Source of the DNA: Avibacterium sp. 21-586 | GTDB lineage: Bacteria; Pseudomonadota; Gammaproteobacteria; Enterobacterales; Pasteurellaceae | Length of the DNA: 64,000 nt | Direction of reading: 5' to 3' | NCBI RefSeq assembly: GCF_026226775.1 | Contig: NZ_JAKKOD010000001.1 | Span: 1,048,501-1,112,500 of the forward strand | The notes under the pieces: model-generated | Database searches by the model: none | What the model was told of the DNA's origin: nothing | What the model saw: only the letters and a program-made list of their open reading frames with translations | Position numbers and translations under genes: made by a program | Shown here: one piece after another, positions 20,186-28,912 of the stretch | Layout of the letters: each line of letters opens with the position of its first letter | How positions within the stretch are numbered: the first letter of the stretch is position 1

Positions 20186-20773
20186 TTAACACAGCCCAGC
20201 TTTCTCAAAAAATGCTCGATAAGCGGCAACTTTTTTCTCAAAAGCTAACGGATAAGCCCTTGAGGTAGAAGGGAGACGGTATAAATTTAATGAAAAATTA
20301 AGGTAAGAATAAGGAATAAAGTGATTGGTTTTTGGTGCATTAACTTTTTCAGGCAATAATGCAAGCAGAATTTCAGTGGCTTTTCCACCAGTGGTGAAAA
20401 TCCAATGGCATTGCGACACTTGGGGCAACACTTCGCTAAGATTTACGCTTTCCACCACTTTCAGAAATTTATCTGAGGCATTATCTTGCTCGCGAATGGC
20501 TTTGCGTACCGTTGGACATAATGCAATGCCCTTTTGCCATAAAAAATCCTTAATCCGTACGGGATCAAAACGTTTTTCATTGGGTACTTGAAAATAATCC
20601 GCACGCCCGAAAAACACTTCGCCATACACGCGCCACATATCATTTTGAAAATTGGGATAATGGAATTCCATACAGCGTTTTTCCGCCTTAGGGGGAAAAC
20701 TTCCCATCATCATCACCGTTGCGTGCGGTGGTAAAATCGCAGGAAATGGGTGCGTTTCAATTTGCTCGCTCAT
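20186..20773 (-). CDS. Uracil-DNA glycosylase superfamily protein, family-6 (HDG)-like
   Basis: 195 residues. The motif MMMGSFPPKAEK (residues 20-31) corresponds to the GSFPG catalytic-site motif, and LPSTSRAYP near residue 166 to the LPSTSPA motif of family-6 hypoxanthine/uracil DNA glycosylases; FHYPNFQNDMWRVYG is the family's substrate-pocket region. It probably removes deaminated bases from DNA. The ATG lies directly against the stop of the membrane transferase gene upstream, making it the last gene of a surface-glycan operon, an odd setting for a repair enzyme. Confidence 0.75.
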   Translation of the reverse strand: MSEQIETHPFPAILPPHATVMMMGSFPPKAEKRCMEFHYPNFQNDMWRVYGEVFFGRADYFQVPNEKRFDPVRIKDFLWQKGIALCPTVRKAIREQDNASDKFLKVVESVNLSEVLPQVSQCHWIFTTGGKATEILLALLPEKVNAPKTNHFIPYSYLNFSLNLYRLPSTSRAYPLAFEKKVAAYRAFFEKAGLC

Positions 20774-22429
20774 CTATTTCGCCACCTTTAACTGTTGATA
20801 CAAATAATGACGATAACCTGCCAGTAATTGCTCATCTTGGCAATCTTGCAGTTTTCCGCCACTCAATTTTCGCATTGCAATATTGGCTTGCATAAACTCA
20901 TCGGCTGGCAATCCGGCAATTTCTAAAATCAAGCCACCTGCCTGCGCCAAATCAAGGAAATCCTGTTGTTGCTCAAAGTCAGTTTGCATATTGCTACGCA
21001 CCACAAATTGCGTAATGTAATTTGGGTTTGGATAATCAAATTGATAAGCAGGCTGTGCCCCACCAATAGAAATCTGATGATCTCCAAAATACGCCAACAC
21101 ATAAGGCTTATTACGATTTTGCATATAACAATTGAAATCTTCGATAACCTCATTGAGCTTCACAATACGCTGAATATAATCATTCAACTCACCTGTACCT
21201 TTTTCACTAAAGCCCTGATTCTGCAAATTAAAAATATTCCCCACATCGTGATAAGGCCCGTGTTCACGCATTGTTAGCACATAAACAAATAAAGGCTGAT
21301 TCACCTTTTCGAGTGCAGGAATACCTTCTTTTTGCAAAATTTTCTGTACATATTGGCTCATTTCATCACTGCCAATCGTCCATAAATTTTTGCTTAACGG
21401 CGCAGGATACCCCAATTCTTGTGGTTGCAACATTAAATCAAAACCAAGATGATCATAGGCTGGCTTGGCATTATAATTTCCCTTGGTAAAGGGCGATAAA
21501 GCTACGCAATAATAGCCTTGAGCTTTCAAGTTTTGGATAAAGCTATATTGTAAGTGTGGCACAACAGAATAAAACACGGCATTCGCCATTGCGCCAAAAT
21601 CCGTTGAAGGCAGCCCCGACAGAAAAGCAAACTCTGATTTCCAGGTTGCCCCACCTAAGGTATGCACGCGTAAATGGCTGTTAAACTTAGTATCCGCTTG
21701 ATTTTCATACATTGTAATTGGCGGGATATCGGCACGTTCAAACACAAAGCTATGTGGATTTAGGGTAGATTCTTGAAGCCATACCACAATATCGGGTTTC
21801 TCTGCCTGCGCGGTAAGTGGGTAATCAACAACCTGTTGTTTCTGTTTAAGAAAATAATCTGCATCACCATCAAAAACAGGCGCTTTAAAAAACACCCCAC
21901 GGCAAGACATTGGTAGGTTTAAAAACACATCTCGCCCGTCATCAGGTAAAGAATCAAGCCACTGCTTAATAGCCGATTTATTTTTGCTGTAATGGCAAAT
22001 GGCAAAAATCGTGAAAAAAAGCACCGCACTTGCTAAAATTCGCCATTCAATGCTTGCCACGTCAGCTGATGACCAGCCCATCACGGCATAAACTAGCAAT
22101 CCAATCAAGCCAGCAATAGCGAAAATGGCCGAGCGATAATGCAACAAGGTTTCCCAATTTCGCCAATCCAGCACTAAAAAGAAATCAGACACCAAGAGCG
22201 GTTGTTTATAAAAATGTATTTTCAAACGATGGAAAAGCATCAACACCACAAACAACACCGCAGCAAAATTCAGCCCACGCTGCCATTGTCCTGTACTACT
22301 AAACATCAAACTAAAAAACAACACAAACTGCGCAATCGCAAAGAAATACGTCCAGCGATAATGCGAGTTAATAACAAAAATCACCGCCGCAAGGGTGAAA
22401 AGGGAGAGTAAGAGATATTGCATAGTCAA
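20774..22429 (-). CDS. Membrane sulfatase-fold transferase (LTA synthase/PEtn-phosphoglycerol transferase-like)
   Basis: 551 residues. About five N-terminal membrane segments (residues 1-145) are followed by a periplasmic alkaline-phosphatase-superfamily domain: KPDIVVWLQESTLNPHSF carries the metal-binding Glu, LGGATWKSEFAFLSGLPS the Thr-nucleophile loop, LTMREHGPYHD and YFGDHQISIGGAQ the second metal site. Such enzymes move phosphoethanolamine or phosphoglycerol onto LPS or glycans. Its neighbours (GT25 glycosyltransferase, O-antigen ligase-like) support an LPS acceptor. It is clearly distinct from EptA at 252-1877; an Lpt6-like role is possible but unproven. Confidence 0.75.
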   Translation of the reverse strand: MTMQYLLLSLFTLAAVIFVINSHYRWTYFFAIAQFVLFFSLMFSSTGQWQRGLNFAAVLFVVLMLFHRLKIHFYKQPLLVSDFFLVLDWRNWETLLHYRSAIFAIAGLIGLLVYAVMGWSSADVASIEWRILASAVLFFTIFAICHYSKNKSAIKQWLDSLPDDGRDVFLNLPMSCRGVFFKAPVFDGDADYFLKQKQQVVDYPLTAQAEKPDIVVWLQESTLNPHSFVFERADIPPITMYENQADTKFNSHLRVHTLGGATWKSEFAFLSGLPSTDFGAMANAVFYSVVPHLQYSFIQNLKAQGYYCVALSPFTKGNYNAKPAYDHLGFDLMLQPQELGYPAPLSKNLWTIGSDEMSQYVQKILQKEGIPALEKVNQPLFVYVLTMREHGPYHDVGNIFNLQNQGFSEKGTGELNDYIQRIVKLNEVIEDFNCYMQNRNKPYVLAYFGDHQISIGGAQPAYQFDYPNPNYITQFVVRSNMQTDFEQQQDFLDLAQAGGLILEIAGLPADEFMQANIAMRKLSGGKLQDCQDEQLLAGYRHYLYQQLKVAK

Positions 22430-22430
22430 A

Positions 22431-23171
22431 TTAATGTTTTAGCCTAAATAAAAAATTATGTACAAATCGATTAATACGATCTTTTAAGTTAAAGTATTCG
22501 CGTCTGATTTTCGAAAGCAGAGATAAATTCTTTTCGCCTCGTTTATCCTCTCCTATAAGAGAATCAATTCCCTCTATCCGATCAATACAAGGAGGATAAA
22601 TTGCAAAATTCTCAATTTTGTTTTCATAAAAACGCGCCATTTGATCATCCACCGGAAAAATCCAAACTTTACAATAATCAAGCAATTTACTAGCAGCTTC
22701 AGGTGTTATAGCATAACCTTGGGCACAAAAATAGTCCTTATAAAACTTCATTACTGAAAAATCATCAAATTTTTCCACTTCAATTCTTTTAACATTACGA
22801 TAATTTTTATGTAACCATAAAAAAGGGTAACTTTTTAAAACCTCATCTAAATTACTATAAACAGATTTAAAGTTATCAAGAATACTTATATCATCCTCTA
22901 ATACAATGATAGGGGTGTTGCTGTTAGCACATTCTTTCCACAAAGAATAATGGCTAGCAAAACAGCCTAATTCACCTAATGAAAGCGTCCTTCCTTTTCT
23001 TTGAAAATGTTTTTCTCCATTATAATGAGAAAATAAAGGATGCTTAGGATTCTCTCTCGCATCAACAGCAGGAAAAAATTGAAATTTAATGGCTAATTTT
23101 TCAAATTGTTCTTTAATGATCCCCTCTCTATCTTTTGCTGATTCAATGTGGATCACATAAATAGGTATCAT
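22431..23171 (-). CDS. Glycosyltransferase family 25 (LPS galactosyltransferase-like)
   Basis: 246 residues. IYVIHIESAKDREGII at the N-terminus, LSLGELGCFASHYSLW and IIVLEDDISI are the GT25 (Lic2A/LgtB/LpsA) hallmarks; the EDD is the likely metal/nucleotide site. The C-terminal 50 residues are basic, suggesting membrane association. The DNA is AT-rich compared with flanking genes, which is common for glycan genes acquired by transfer. It overlaps the upstream ligase gene by four bases. No 4-base repeat tract for phase variation lies in or before it. The sugar and linkage are unknown. Confidence 0.82.
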   Translation of the reverse strand: MIPIYVIHIESAKDREGIIKEQFEKLAIKFQFFPAVDARENPKHPLFSHYNGEKHFQRKGRTLSLGELGCFASHYSLWKECANSNTPIIVLEDDISILDNFKSVYSNLDEVLKSYPFLWLHKNYRNVKRIEVEKFDDFSVMKFYKDYFCAQGYAITPEAASKLLDYCKVWIFPVDDQMARFYENKIENFAIYPPCIDRIEGIDSLIGEDKRGEKNLSLLSKIRREYFNLKDRINRFVHNFLFRLKH

Positions 23172-24415
23172 TCTATTACTCTCCTATTATTGTCAATTGT
23201 CATTGCATAAAAAATAACATTACACATATAAAAGAACATTGCATATTCCTTCAATCTTAATAAAGCATCACTAAGACTAAATGAAAGTAATGCAAGAACA
23301 TTGATTATTCCTAGTAGAGCTATAAGTTTTTTTTCTTCATCCTTAGCTTCCTTATACATTTTTATATAGTAAAATCCTAAAGTGTAAATAAATAGAACTA
23401 GAAAAAACAACCCAATCATTCCTCTATAAAAAGCTTGCTCAATAAAAAGATTATGAGTATGAGGAAAGTCTTTAATAATAGAAGGAAAATCAGCGCTTTT
23501 AGATTGCTCAAGTCGCTTTTCATCCATACCATTTTTTCCCCAGCCTAATAATGGTCTCTCTTTGATACCTTGAAAAGCACTCCGCCATAATTCAAATCTC
23601 ATTCCAATTGAAGTTTCTTTATTGATTCCATCAAAATATTGAGTAACATCACTAATTGCCTCATTATAGCGTTTCTGAATACCTGTCTGTGGAATAAAAC
23701 TTGCAATAATCACTAAAGCTAAAATGGATGATAAGAATGGAATGACTATGTGTTTTAAATATTTTCTATAGTGAAAACTTAATACGATAATAGCCACAGG
23801 AAAAATCATCCAAGTTCCTCTTGAACCAGTTAAAATATTTCCCAAAAGCCCTACTGAGGCTGAACATAACATTAATATGGCTAATAGTTTCTTATTAACT
23901 CTTAGATAATCAATTCCGAATATAAAGCAATATAAAGAAACAGTCATTATGATCGCCCCAGCTGGAATTGGATGAATATAACTGAATGCTCTTTCTATCC
24001 CAATAAAGAATTTATTATATATGGCAGAAATACCATAAATAAAACTACTTACCCCAAAAACTAAAGCCATAAAATTAAAAGTAGGCTTATATTTCCAAAT
24101 TAAGAGAATAATAGGGATTGATAGAATTAAAAAGTGATCAGATTTAAAGGAATTTGGGATTGCATCGCCATTAATAAAAGCTACGACAAAGGATATTAAG
24201 TAATAACCTATAGCAGAGAAAATATAATACTTTACATATTTTGAAATAGTAATTTCACTCTTATATACAGAGATATAAAGAATGGAAATTAAAAATAGAA
24301 TTGAAGGTGCAATATAATAGGCGTTTTTTATATTTATTAATGTAGAAAAGAATATAAACAATAGTAAATTGATAGTATAAGAAAGGCTATTCTTCGTTAA
24401 GGAAAGTTTAAACAT
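23168..24415 (-). CDS. O-antigen ligase (WaaL/Wzy_C) family membrane protein
   Basis: 415 residues, strongly hydrophobic with about ten to twelve membrane segments. The family's large periplasmic loop is visible around residues 250-300 (GMRFELWRSAFQGIKERPLLGWG and then DFPHTHNLFIEQAF), including the His used by O-antigen ligases. It would join a glycan to lipid A-core in the periplasm, or polymerise it. It is the first gene of the four-gene leftward operon and is notably AT-rich. Ligase and polymerase members cannot be told apart by sequence alone. Confidence 0.78.
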   Translation of the reverse strand: MFKLSLTKNSLSYTINLLLFIFFSTLINIKNAYYIAPSILFLISILYISVYKSEITISKYVKYYIFSAIGYYLISFVVAFINGDAIPNSFKSDHFLILSIPIILLIWKYKPTFNFMALVFGVSSFIYGISAIYNKFFIGIERAFSYIHPIPAGAIIMTVSLYCFIFGIDYLRVNKKLLAILMLCSASVGLLGNILTGSRGTWMIFPVAIIVLSFHYRKYLKHIVIPFLSSILALVIIASFIPQTGIQKRYNEAISDVTQYFDGINKETSIGMRFELWRSAFQGIKERPLLGWGKNGMDEKRLEQSKSADFPSIIKDFPHTHNLFIEQAFYRGMIGLFFLVLFIYTLGFYYIKMYKEAKDEEKKLIALLGIINVLALLSFSLSDALLRLKEYAMFFYMCNVIFYAMTIDNNRRVIE

Positions 24416-24460
24416 ATAAGCACTCTTGGATATTTTTAAAATACACTAATAATCAAAGAA

Positions 24461-24486
24461 AACCGCACTTTCTCTAAAGTGCGGTT
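24461..24486 (-). terminator. USS-pair terminator of pntAB
   Basis: AACCGCACTTT (24461-24471) pairs perfectly with AAAGTGCGGTT (24476-24486) around a four-base loop. Both arms are full uptake signal cores in opposite orientation. The hairpin separates pntB from the next leftward operon. Confidence 0.88.
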
Positions 24487-24521
24487 AATTTCTAACGTAT
24501 TTTTAGTAAAATAAAATATGA

Positions 24522-25973
24522 CTACAACGCCTTCAAAATATCATCCACGCGCTCTTTTGCATCACCGAAAAGCATTTGGGTGTTTTCTTTGAAGAAGAGT
24601 GGGTTTTGTACGCCGGCGTAGCCTACCGCCATTGAACGTTTGAACACGACCACGTTCGCAGCTTTCCACACTTCTAGCACGGGCATTCCTGCGATTGGGC
24701 TGTTTGGATCGTCCATTGCCGCAGGGTTTACGGTATCATTTGCGCCGATAACCAATACCACGTCTGTATCCGCGAAATCATCGTTGATTTCGTCCATTTC
24801 TAATACCACGTCATAAGGCACTTTGGCTTCCGCAAGCAACACGTTCATATGGCCCGGTAAACGCCCTGCTACTGGGTGAATACCAAAACGCACGTTCACG
24901 CCACGATCACGCAATTTTTGTGTGATTTCAGCCACTGGATACTGCGCTTGTGCCACCGCCATACCATATCCTGGGGTGATGATGACAGAGCTTGCATTTT
25001 TCAGCATTTCCGCCACTTCTTCTGCCGTTGTTTCGCGGTGTTCGCCTTGTTCTTCATCACCACTTGCCACCACATCATTACCAAAACCGCCAGCAATAAC
25101 GCTGATAAATGAACGGTTCATCGCTTTACACATAATGTAAGATAAAATCGCACCTGATGAGCCCACTAATGCGCCCGTTACGATCAAGAGATCGTTATTA
25201 AGCATAAAGCCTGCTGCTGCGGCTGCCCAGCCTGAATAAGAGTTCAGCATTGACACCACCACTGGCATATCCGCACCACCAATTGATGCCACTAAGTGCC
25301 AACCAAAGGCAAGGGCAATGATGGTCATTAATAGCACTGGGAAAATATTTTCTGGTGAGCTTAAAAACGCAATCATTAATAAAGCAGAAACTACTAGCGC
25401 CGCTAAATTTAATTTATGGCGATGCGGTAACATTAGTGCTTTAGAGTTAATAATGCCGCGTAATTTACCGAATGCGACCACAGATCCTGTAAAGGTTACC
25501 GCACCGATAAAGATCCCTAAGAACACTTCCACATTGTGGATTGTGGCAAGGGTTGCTTGTTCTGCATCAAAGGCGGATTTCGCGTTTTCTAATGCAGCTT
25601 CGCTGATAAATGCTGTACCTTCTGGTGCAACAAATTCAGGGGTAACGTGTAAGCCAAAGCTGTTAAAGCCTACCAACACCGCTGCAAGACCAACAAAGCT
25701 ATGTAGAATTGCGACCAGTTCTGGCATTTCGGTCATTTCTACTTTTAATGCACGTTGGATACCAATCACCGCACCAATCGCCATGGCGATTAAAATCCAA
25801 ATTTGCCCTGACGTTTGTGGGCCAAAAATGGTTGCGATAAGGGCAATGGTCATACCCACAATGCCATACCAACAACCTGCTTTAGCAGTTTCGTGTTTAG
25901 AAAGCCCTGCTAAGCTCATAATGAAAAGTAATGCCGCTACAATATATGCAGCCTGTACTAAACCTTCTGACAT
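24522..25973 (-). CDS. pntB: NAD(P) transhydrogenase beta subunit
   Basis: 483 residues. About eight to nine membrane segments fill the first 280 residues; the C-terminal domain III binds NADP(H), with [39 protein letters not shown] and [19 protein letters not shown]. With PntA it couples the proton gradient to hydride transfer from NADH to NADP+. It starts 12 bases after pntA, with a GGAGAA ribosome site, and ends in a USS hairpin. Confidence 0.97.
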   Translation of the reverse strand: MSEGLVQAAYIVAALLFIMSLAGLSKHETAKAGCWYGIVGMTIALIATIFGPQTSGQIWILIAMAIGAVIGIQRALKVEMTEMPELVAILHSFVGLAAVLVGFNSFGLHVTPEFVAPEGTAFISEAALENAKSAFDAEQATLATIHNVEVFLGIFIGAVTFTGSVVAFGKLRGIINSKALMLPHRHKLNLAALVVSALLMIAFLSSPENIFPVLLMTIIALAFGWHLVASIGGADMPVVVSMLNSYSGWAAAAAGFMLNNDLLIVTGALVGSSGAILSYIMCKAMNRSFISVIAGGFGNDVVASGDEEQGEHRETTAEEVAEMLKNASSVIITPGYGMAVAQAQYPVAEITQKLRDRGVNVRFGIHPVAGRLPGHMNVLLAEAKVPYDVVLEMDEINDDFADTDVVLVIGANDTVNPAAMDDPNSPIAGMPVLEVWKAANVVVFKRSMAVGYAGVQNPLFFKENTQMLFGDAKERVDDILKAL

Positions 25974-25985
25974 TGCTTTTTCTCC

Positions 25986-27515
25986 TTAACCTTTTCTAAA
26001 CATTGCAAGCATACGTTGGGTAACTTTAAAGCCACCAAAGATATTGATACTTGCCACTAAAATTGCGATAAATGCGAGCAGGCTGATAAAGAAACTGCCT
26101 TGAGCAATTTGCAATAACGCCCCCACAATGATGATACCTGAAATGGCATTGGTTACCGCCATTAACGGCGTATGTAAGGCGTGGCTCACATTCCACACCA
26201 CATAGTACCCCACCACACAAGCAAGCACGAACACAGTGAAGTGTGATAAAAACGCCGCTGGCATCACTGAACCTAACCATAAGAACAACACGCCAATTGC
26301 GCCCATAATGCCGTATTTCACGCGTGGGTCTTGCGGTTTTTGTTCTTTTTTCTCAACGGCCACTTCCACTTTTTTCTGTGGTTGGGCAGAAACTTGAATT
26401 GGTGGTGCAGGCCAAGTGACCTCACCATCACGGATAACCGTTACCCCACGCAACACCACATCATCAAAATCAATATTGATTGTGCCGTCTTTCTCTTTAC
26501 ATAATAACTTGAGCAAGTTCACCAAGTTAGTGCCGTAAAGCTGGGAAGATTGCGTAGGCAAACGTGCAGGGAAATCGGTATAACCGATCACTTTCACTTG
26601 ATTATCGGTAACGAACACTTCACCCGGTTTAGTGTACTCACAGTTCCCCCCTGTTAAGGCGGCTAAATCCACAATCACCGAACCCGGTTTCATTGAATCC
26701 ACCATTTCTTTGGTGATCAAACGTGGTGCAGGTTTTCCCGGGATCGCAGCAGTGGTAATGATAATGTCCACGTCTTTCGCTTGGGCTGCATAAAGCTCCA
26801 TTGCACGGCGATTAAATTCTTCCGACATTACTTTCGCATAGCCATCACCTGAGCCACCTTCTTCTTCAAAATCAATTTCTAAGAAGTCTGCGCCCATTGA
26901 TTTCACTTGCTCTTTCACTTCAGGACGAGAGTCAAAGGCTCGCACAATCGCACCAAGGCTGTTGGCTGCACCAATCGCTGCCAAACCTGCCACACCCGCA
27001 CCAATTACCAACACTTTCGCAGGTGGCACTTTACCCGCAGCCGTGATTTGCCCCGTGAAGAAGCTACCAAACGCATTGGCGGCTTCCACCACCGCACGAT
27101 AACCTGAAATATTCGCCATTGATGAAAGGGCATCTAAGGATTGCGCACGTGAAATACGCGGTACGGCGTCCATTGCTAACACATTAATTTTTTTAGCCGA
27201 TAATTTTTCCATTAAGGCTTCATTTTGGGCTGGCCAAATAAAGCTGATCAGGGTTGCCCCTTCTTTAATTAAGGCAATTTCCTCATCGGTTGGCGGATTC
27301 ACTTTCATAATCACATCAGCATTCCAAGCCTCTTGTGCTGTGCCGATTTTCGCGCCGGCATTAATAAATGCCTGATCTTCAAAACTTGCTTTAAAGCCCG
27401 CATTCTGTTCAACCAGCACTTCAAAGCCAAGCTTTAAAATTTGCTGAACAGTCTTTGGCGTTGCCGCCACACGGGTTTCATTATCAAGCAGTTCTCTAGG
27501 TACACCAATTAACAT
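25986..27515 (-). CDS. pntA: NAD(P) transhydrogenase alpha subunit
   Basis: 509 residues from ATG at 27515 ([20 protein letters not shown]), which aligns with E. coli PntA and has AAGGAAA upstream; the frame extends to 27608 without support. The NAD-binding domain I has [20 protein letters not shown] and [15 protein letters not shown]; three to four membrane segments form the C-terminus after a charged Lys/Glu linker. The beta subunit follows in the same operon. It supplies NADPH for biosynthesis and redox defence. Confidence 0.96.
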   Translation of the reverse strand: MLIGVPRELLDNETRVAATPKTVQQILKLGFEVLVEQNAGFKASFEDQAFINAGAKIGTAQEAWNADVIMKVNPPTDEEIALIKEGATLISFIWPAQNEALMEKLSAKKINVLAMDAVPRISRAQSLDALSSMANISGYRAVVEAANAFGSFFTGQITAAGKVPPAKVLVIGAGVAGLAAIGAANSLGAIVRAFDSRPEVKEQVKSMGADFLEIDFEEEGGSGDGYAKVMSEEFNRRAMELYAAQAKDVDIIITTAAIPGKPAPRLITKEMVDSMKPGSVIVDLAALTGGNCEYTKPGEVFVTDNQVKVIGYTDFPARLPTQSSQLYGTNLVNLLKLLCKEKDGTINIDFDDVVLRGVTVIRDGEVTWPAPPIQVSAQPQKKVEVAVEKKEQKPQDPRVKYGIMGAIGVLFLWLGSVMPAAFLSHFTVFVLACVVGYYVVWNVSHALHTPLMAVTNAISGIIIVGALLQIAQGSFFISLLAFIAILVASINIFGGFKVTQRMLAMFRKG

Positions 27516-27732
27516 AATGTTTCCTTCAAATTGATTGCTGATAAAATCTGGAAAACCTTGCTTTCCAGCCCATAAATGACAAAAGTCAAACTGCCCTAAC
27601 TGTACCATTTATTGCAAAAAAGATACAAAAAGATTTTGCAAATTTCATTGAAAAAATTTACCTATAAATCAATTTTTTAAAAATCATCTAAAAAAGCCAT
27701 AGCATCAATAATTAAAAATGAACAAAAAAAGC

Positions 27733-27741
27733 ACCGCACTT
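27733..27741 (-). repeat. DNA uptake signal sequence (Hin type), representative copy
   Basis: ACCGCACTT here is the complement of the core AAGTGCGGT. Other full copies I saw by eye include starts near 5415, 8842, 12257, 15541, 16993, 18708, 19300, 22023, 28478, 38084, 39490, 40880, 42035, 42671, 43206, 46042, 52850, 58264 and 58805, on both strands, besides the paired ones at 24462/24477 and 44732/44763. Such density marks naturally competent Pasteurellaceae of the Haemophilus/Pasteurella clade. The list is not exhaustive. Confidence 0.9.
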
Positions 27742-27802
27742 TACTTTTTCACAATTTTACAAAATGATACACTCCCCTTTTTAATCAAAACAGGAACACA
27801 AA

Positions 27803-28519
27803 ATGCAATTACCTGCACTTCAATCCGCCACGCTGATACGCCGTTACAAACGTTTTTTAGCCGATGTAGAGCTGGCGAATGGTGAAATACTCACCATTCA
27901 CTGCGCCAACACAGGGGCGATGACAGGCTGTGGCGAAAAAGGCAATACCATTTGGTATTCCACCTCCGACAGCAAAACTCGTAAGTATCCCCACTCGTGG
28001 GAACTCACCCAGCTCAAAAATGGGCAAATGGTGTGCATTAACACGCACCGCTCCAATCAGCTCACCTTAGAAGCCTTGCAAAATAAGCGAATCAAAGAAT
28101 TAGCCGCATACAGTGAAATTTTGCCTGAAATAAAATATGGCGAAGAAAACAGCCGCATTGATTTTCTGCTCAAAGGCGAAGGCTTGCCCGATTGCTATGT
28201 TGAAGTGAAATCCGTCACGCTTGTAAAAGGCAACCTCGGTATGTTCCCCGATGCAGTAACAACCCGCGGACAAAAGCACTTGCGTGAATTAATGGCGATG
28301 AAAAAGCTTGGCCATAGAGCGGTGATTTTTTTCGCCGGATTGCACAACGGTTTCGATCGCTTCAAAGTGGCAGAATATATTGATCCTGACTATGCCAAAC
28401 TGCTCAGCCAAGCCATTAAAGAAGGCGTGGAAGTGTATGCCTATGCAGGGGAATTTGCATTTTCTCAACACATTCCCACCGCACTTTCTCTCACCAATTC
28501 CGTGCCTTATATCGAATAA
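27803..28519 (+). CDS. sfsA: Sugar fermentation stimulation protein SfsA
   Basis: 238 residues, family length. [14 protein letters not shown] at the start, [31 protein letters not shown] and the SRIDFLL...[10 protein letters not shown] segment are SfsA signatures; the last resembles a PD-(D/E)xK nuclease core. E. coli SfsA was linked to maltose metabolism, but its biochemical role is unclear. It is a single gene upstream of the Fur-controlled region. A USS lies at its 3' end within the coding sequence. Confidence 0.94.
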   Translation: MQLPALQSATLIRRYKRFLADVELANGEILTIHCANTGAMTGCGEKGNTIWYSTSDSKTRKYPHSWELTQLKNGQMVCINTHRSNQLTLEALQNKRIKELAAYSEILPEIKYGEENSRIDFLLKGEGLPDCYVEVKSVTLVKGNLGMFPDAVTTRGQKHLRELMAMKKLGHRAVIFFAGLHNGFDRFKVAEYIDPDYAKLLSQAIKEGVEVYAYAGEFAFSQHIPTALSLTNSVPYIE

Positions 28520-28528
28520 AAAAATTAT

Positions 28529-28543
28529 TGAGAATTATTTTCA
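28529..28543. promoter_or_regulatory. Fur box, upstream copy
   Basis: TGAGAATTATTTTCA matches the 7-1-7 Fur consensus TGATAAT-N-ATTATCA at 12 of 14 positions. It lies just upstream of the -35 element at 28552 and ten bases past the sfsA stop. Confidence 0.6.
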
Positions 28544-28551
28544 TTTATTTA

Positions 28552-28580
28552 TTGACATGGTATTTGAGAACGATTATCAT
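28552..28580 (+). promoter_or_regulatory. Strong sigma-70 promoter overlapped by a Fur box
   Basis: A perfect TTGACA (28552-28557) and TATCAT (28575-28580) are spaced by 17 bases. A second Fur box, TGAGAACGATTATCA (28565-28579, 12 of 14 consensus positions), covers the spacer and -10, so iron-loaded Fur should block RNA polymerase. The predicted start is A28587. No start codon with a ribosome site follows before the terminator. Confidence 0.7.
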
Positions 28581-28586
28581 CTAACC

Positions 28587-28657
28587 ATTCAAACAATAAT
28601 AGATAATCACTCCAACATTTTCGTGCCTCTCCCCCCACAGAAAGAGGCACTTTTTTT
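28587..28657 (+). ncRNA. Candidate Fur-repressed small RNA (RyhB/HrrF-like in role)
   Basis: A promoter with overlapping Fur box is followed only about 36 bases downstream by a textbook terminator: GTGCCTCT (28623-28630) pairs with AGAGGCAC (28643-28650) and seven Ts follow. The predicted transcript is about 70 nt, has no plausible ORF, an A/U-rich 5' half suited to Hfq, and unpaired anti-Shine-Dalgarno-like stretches (CACTCC at 28608-28613 and the C-rich loop CCCCCCACAGAA). In H. influenzae a Fur-regulated sRNA named HrrF is known; whether this is its homologue cannot be decided here. The remainder of the 28520-28912 gap holds the adhesin promoter region. Confidence 0.6.
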
Positions 28658-28843
28658 CTCCTGTCATTGCTTTTCGCCTAGCTAATCTCCTAAAAGTTTA
28701 CACATAACATCCAGTAGACGCTTACAATTTTTTACAAAAAATTAGCATTTTTTTATTTATCTTATTGTCTCATCATAGTATTATTTTGAACCTGTCTAAT
28801 TATAACATTGGTCAAAATCTGTGATTTTCATTGAGGGTTAACC

Positions 28844-28886
28844 TGCTAACATAGCAAGTTGACGGTTAATTCCAGATTACAATAAT
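28844..28886 (+). promoter_or_regulatory. Probable promoter and small palindrome of the adhesin gene
   Basis: TTGACG (28859-28864) and AATAAT (28881-28886) with a 16-base spacer form a plausible promoter 27 bases before ATG. Immediately upstream lies the palindrome TGCTA-ACA-TAGCA (28844-28856), a possible operator. T-runs of six to seven further upstream (around 28728-28755) could slip but are not typical contingency repeats. Confidence 0.4.
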
Positions 28887-28912
28887 CCAAAATAGGTTAA
28901 GAGAACAATCTC

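Noticed and set aside
25318-25989. A 223-residue rightward frame opposite pntB
   Set aside because: It is antisense to a well-conserved membrane gene and has no ribosome site or recognisable domain.
27516-27608. N-terminal extension of PntA by 31 residues
   Set aside because: The extension has no match in PntA proteins, while ATG 27515 has a good ribosome site and aligns with the E. coli start.
28380-28685. A 101-residue open frame running through the sfsA end and the Fur region
   Set aside because: It overlaps sfsA in another frame and crosses the promoter, Fur boxes and terminator; it has no ribosome site or family match.
28728-28757. T-runs upstream of the adhesin as a phase-variation tract
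   Set aside because: The runs are only six to seven bases and far from the promoter elements; typical Pasteurellaceae contingency loci use longer homopolymers or tetranucleotide repeats.
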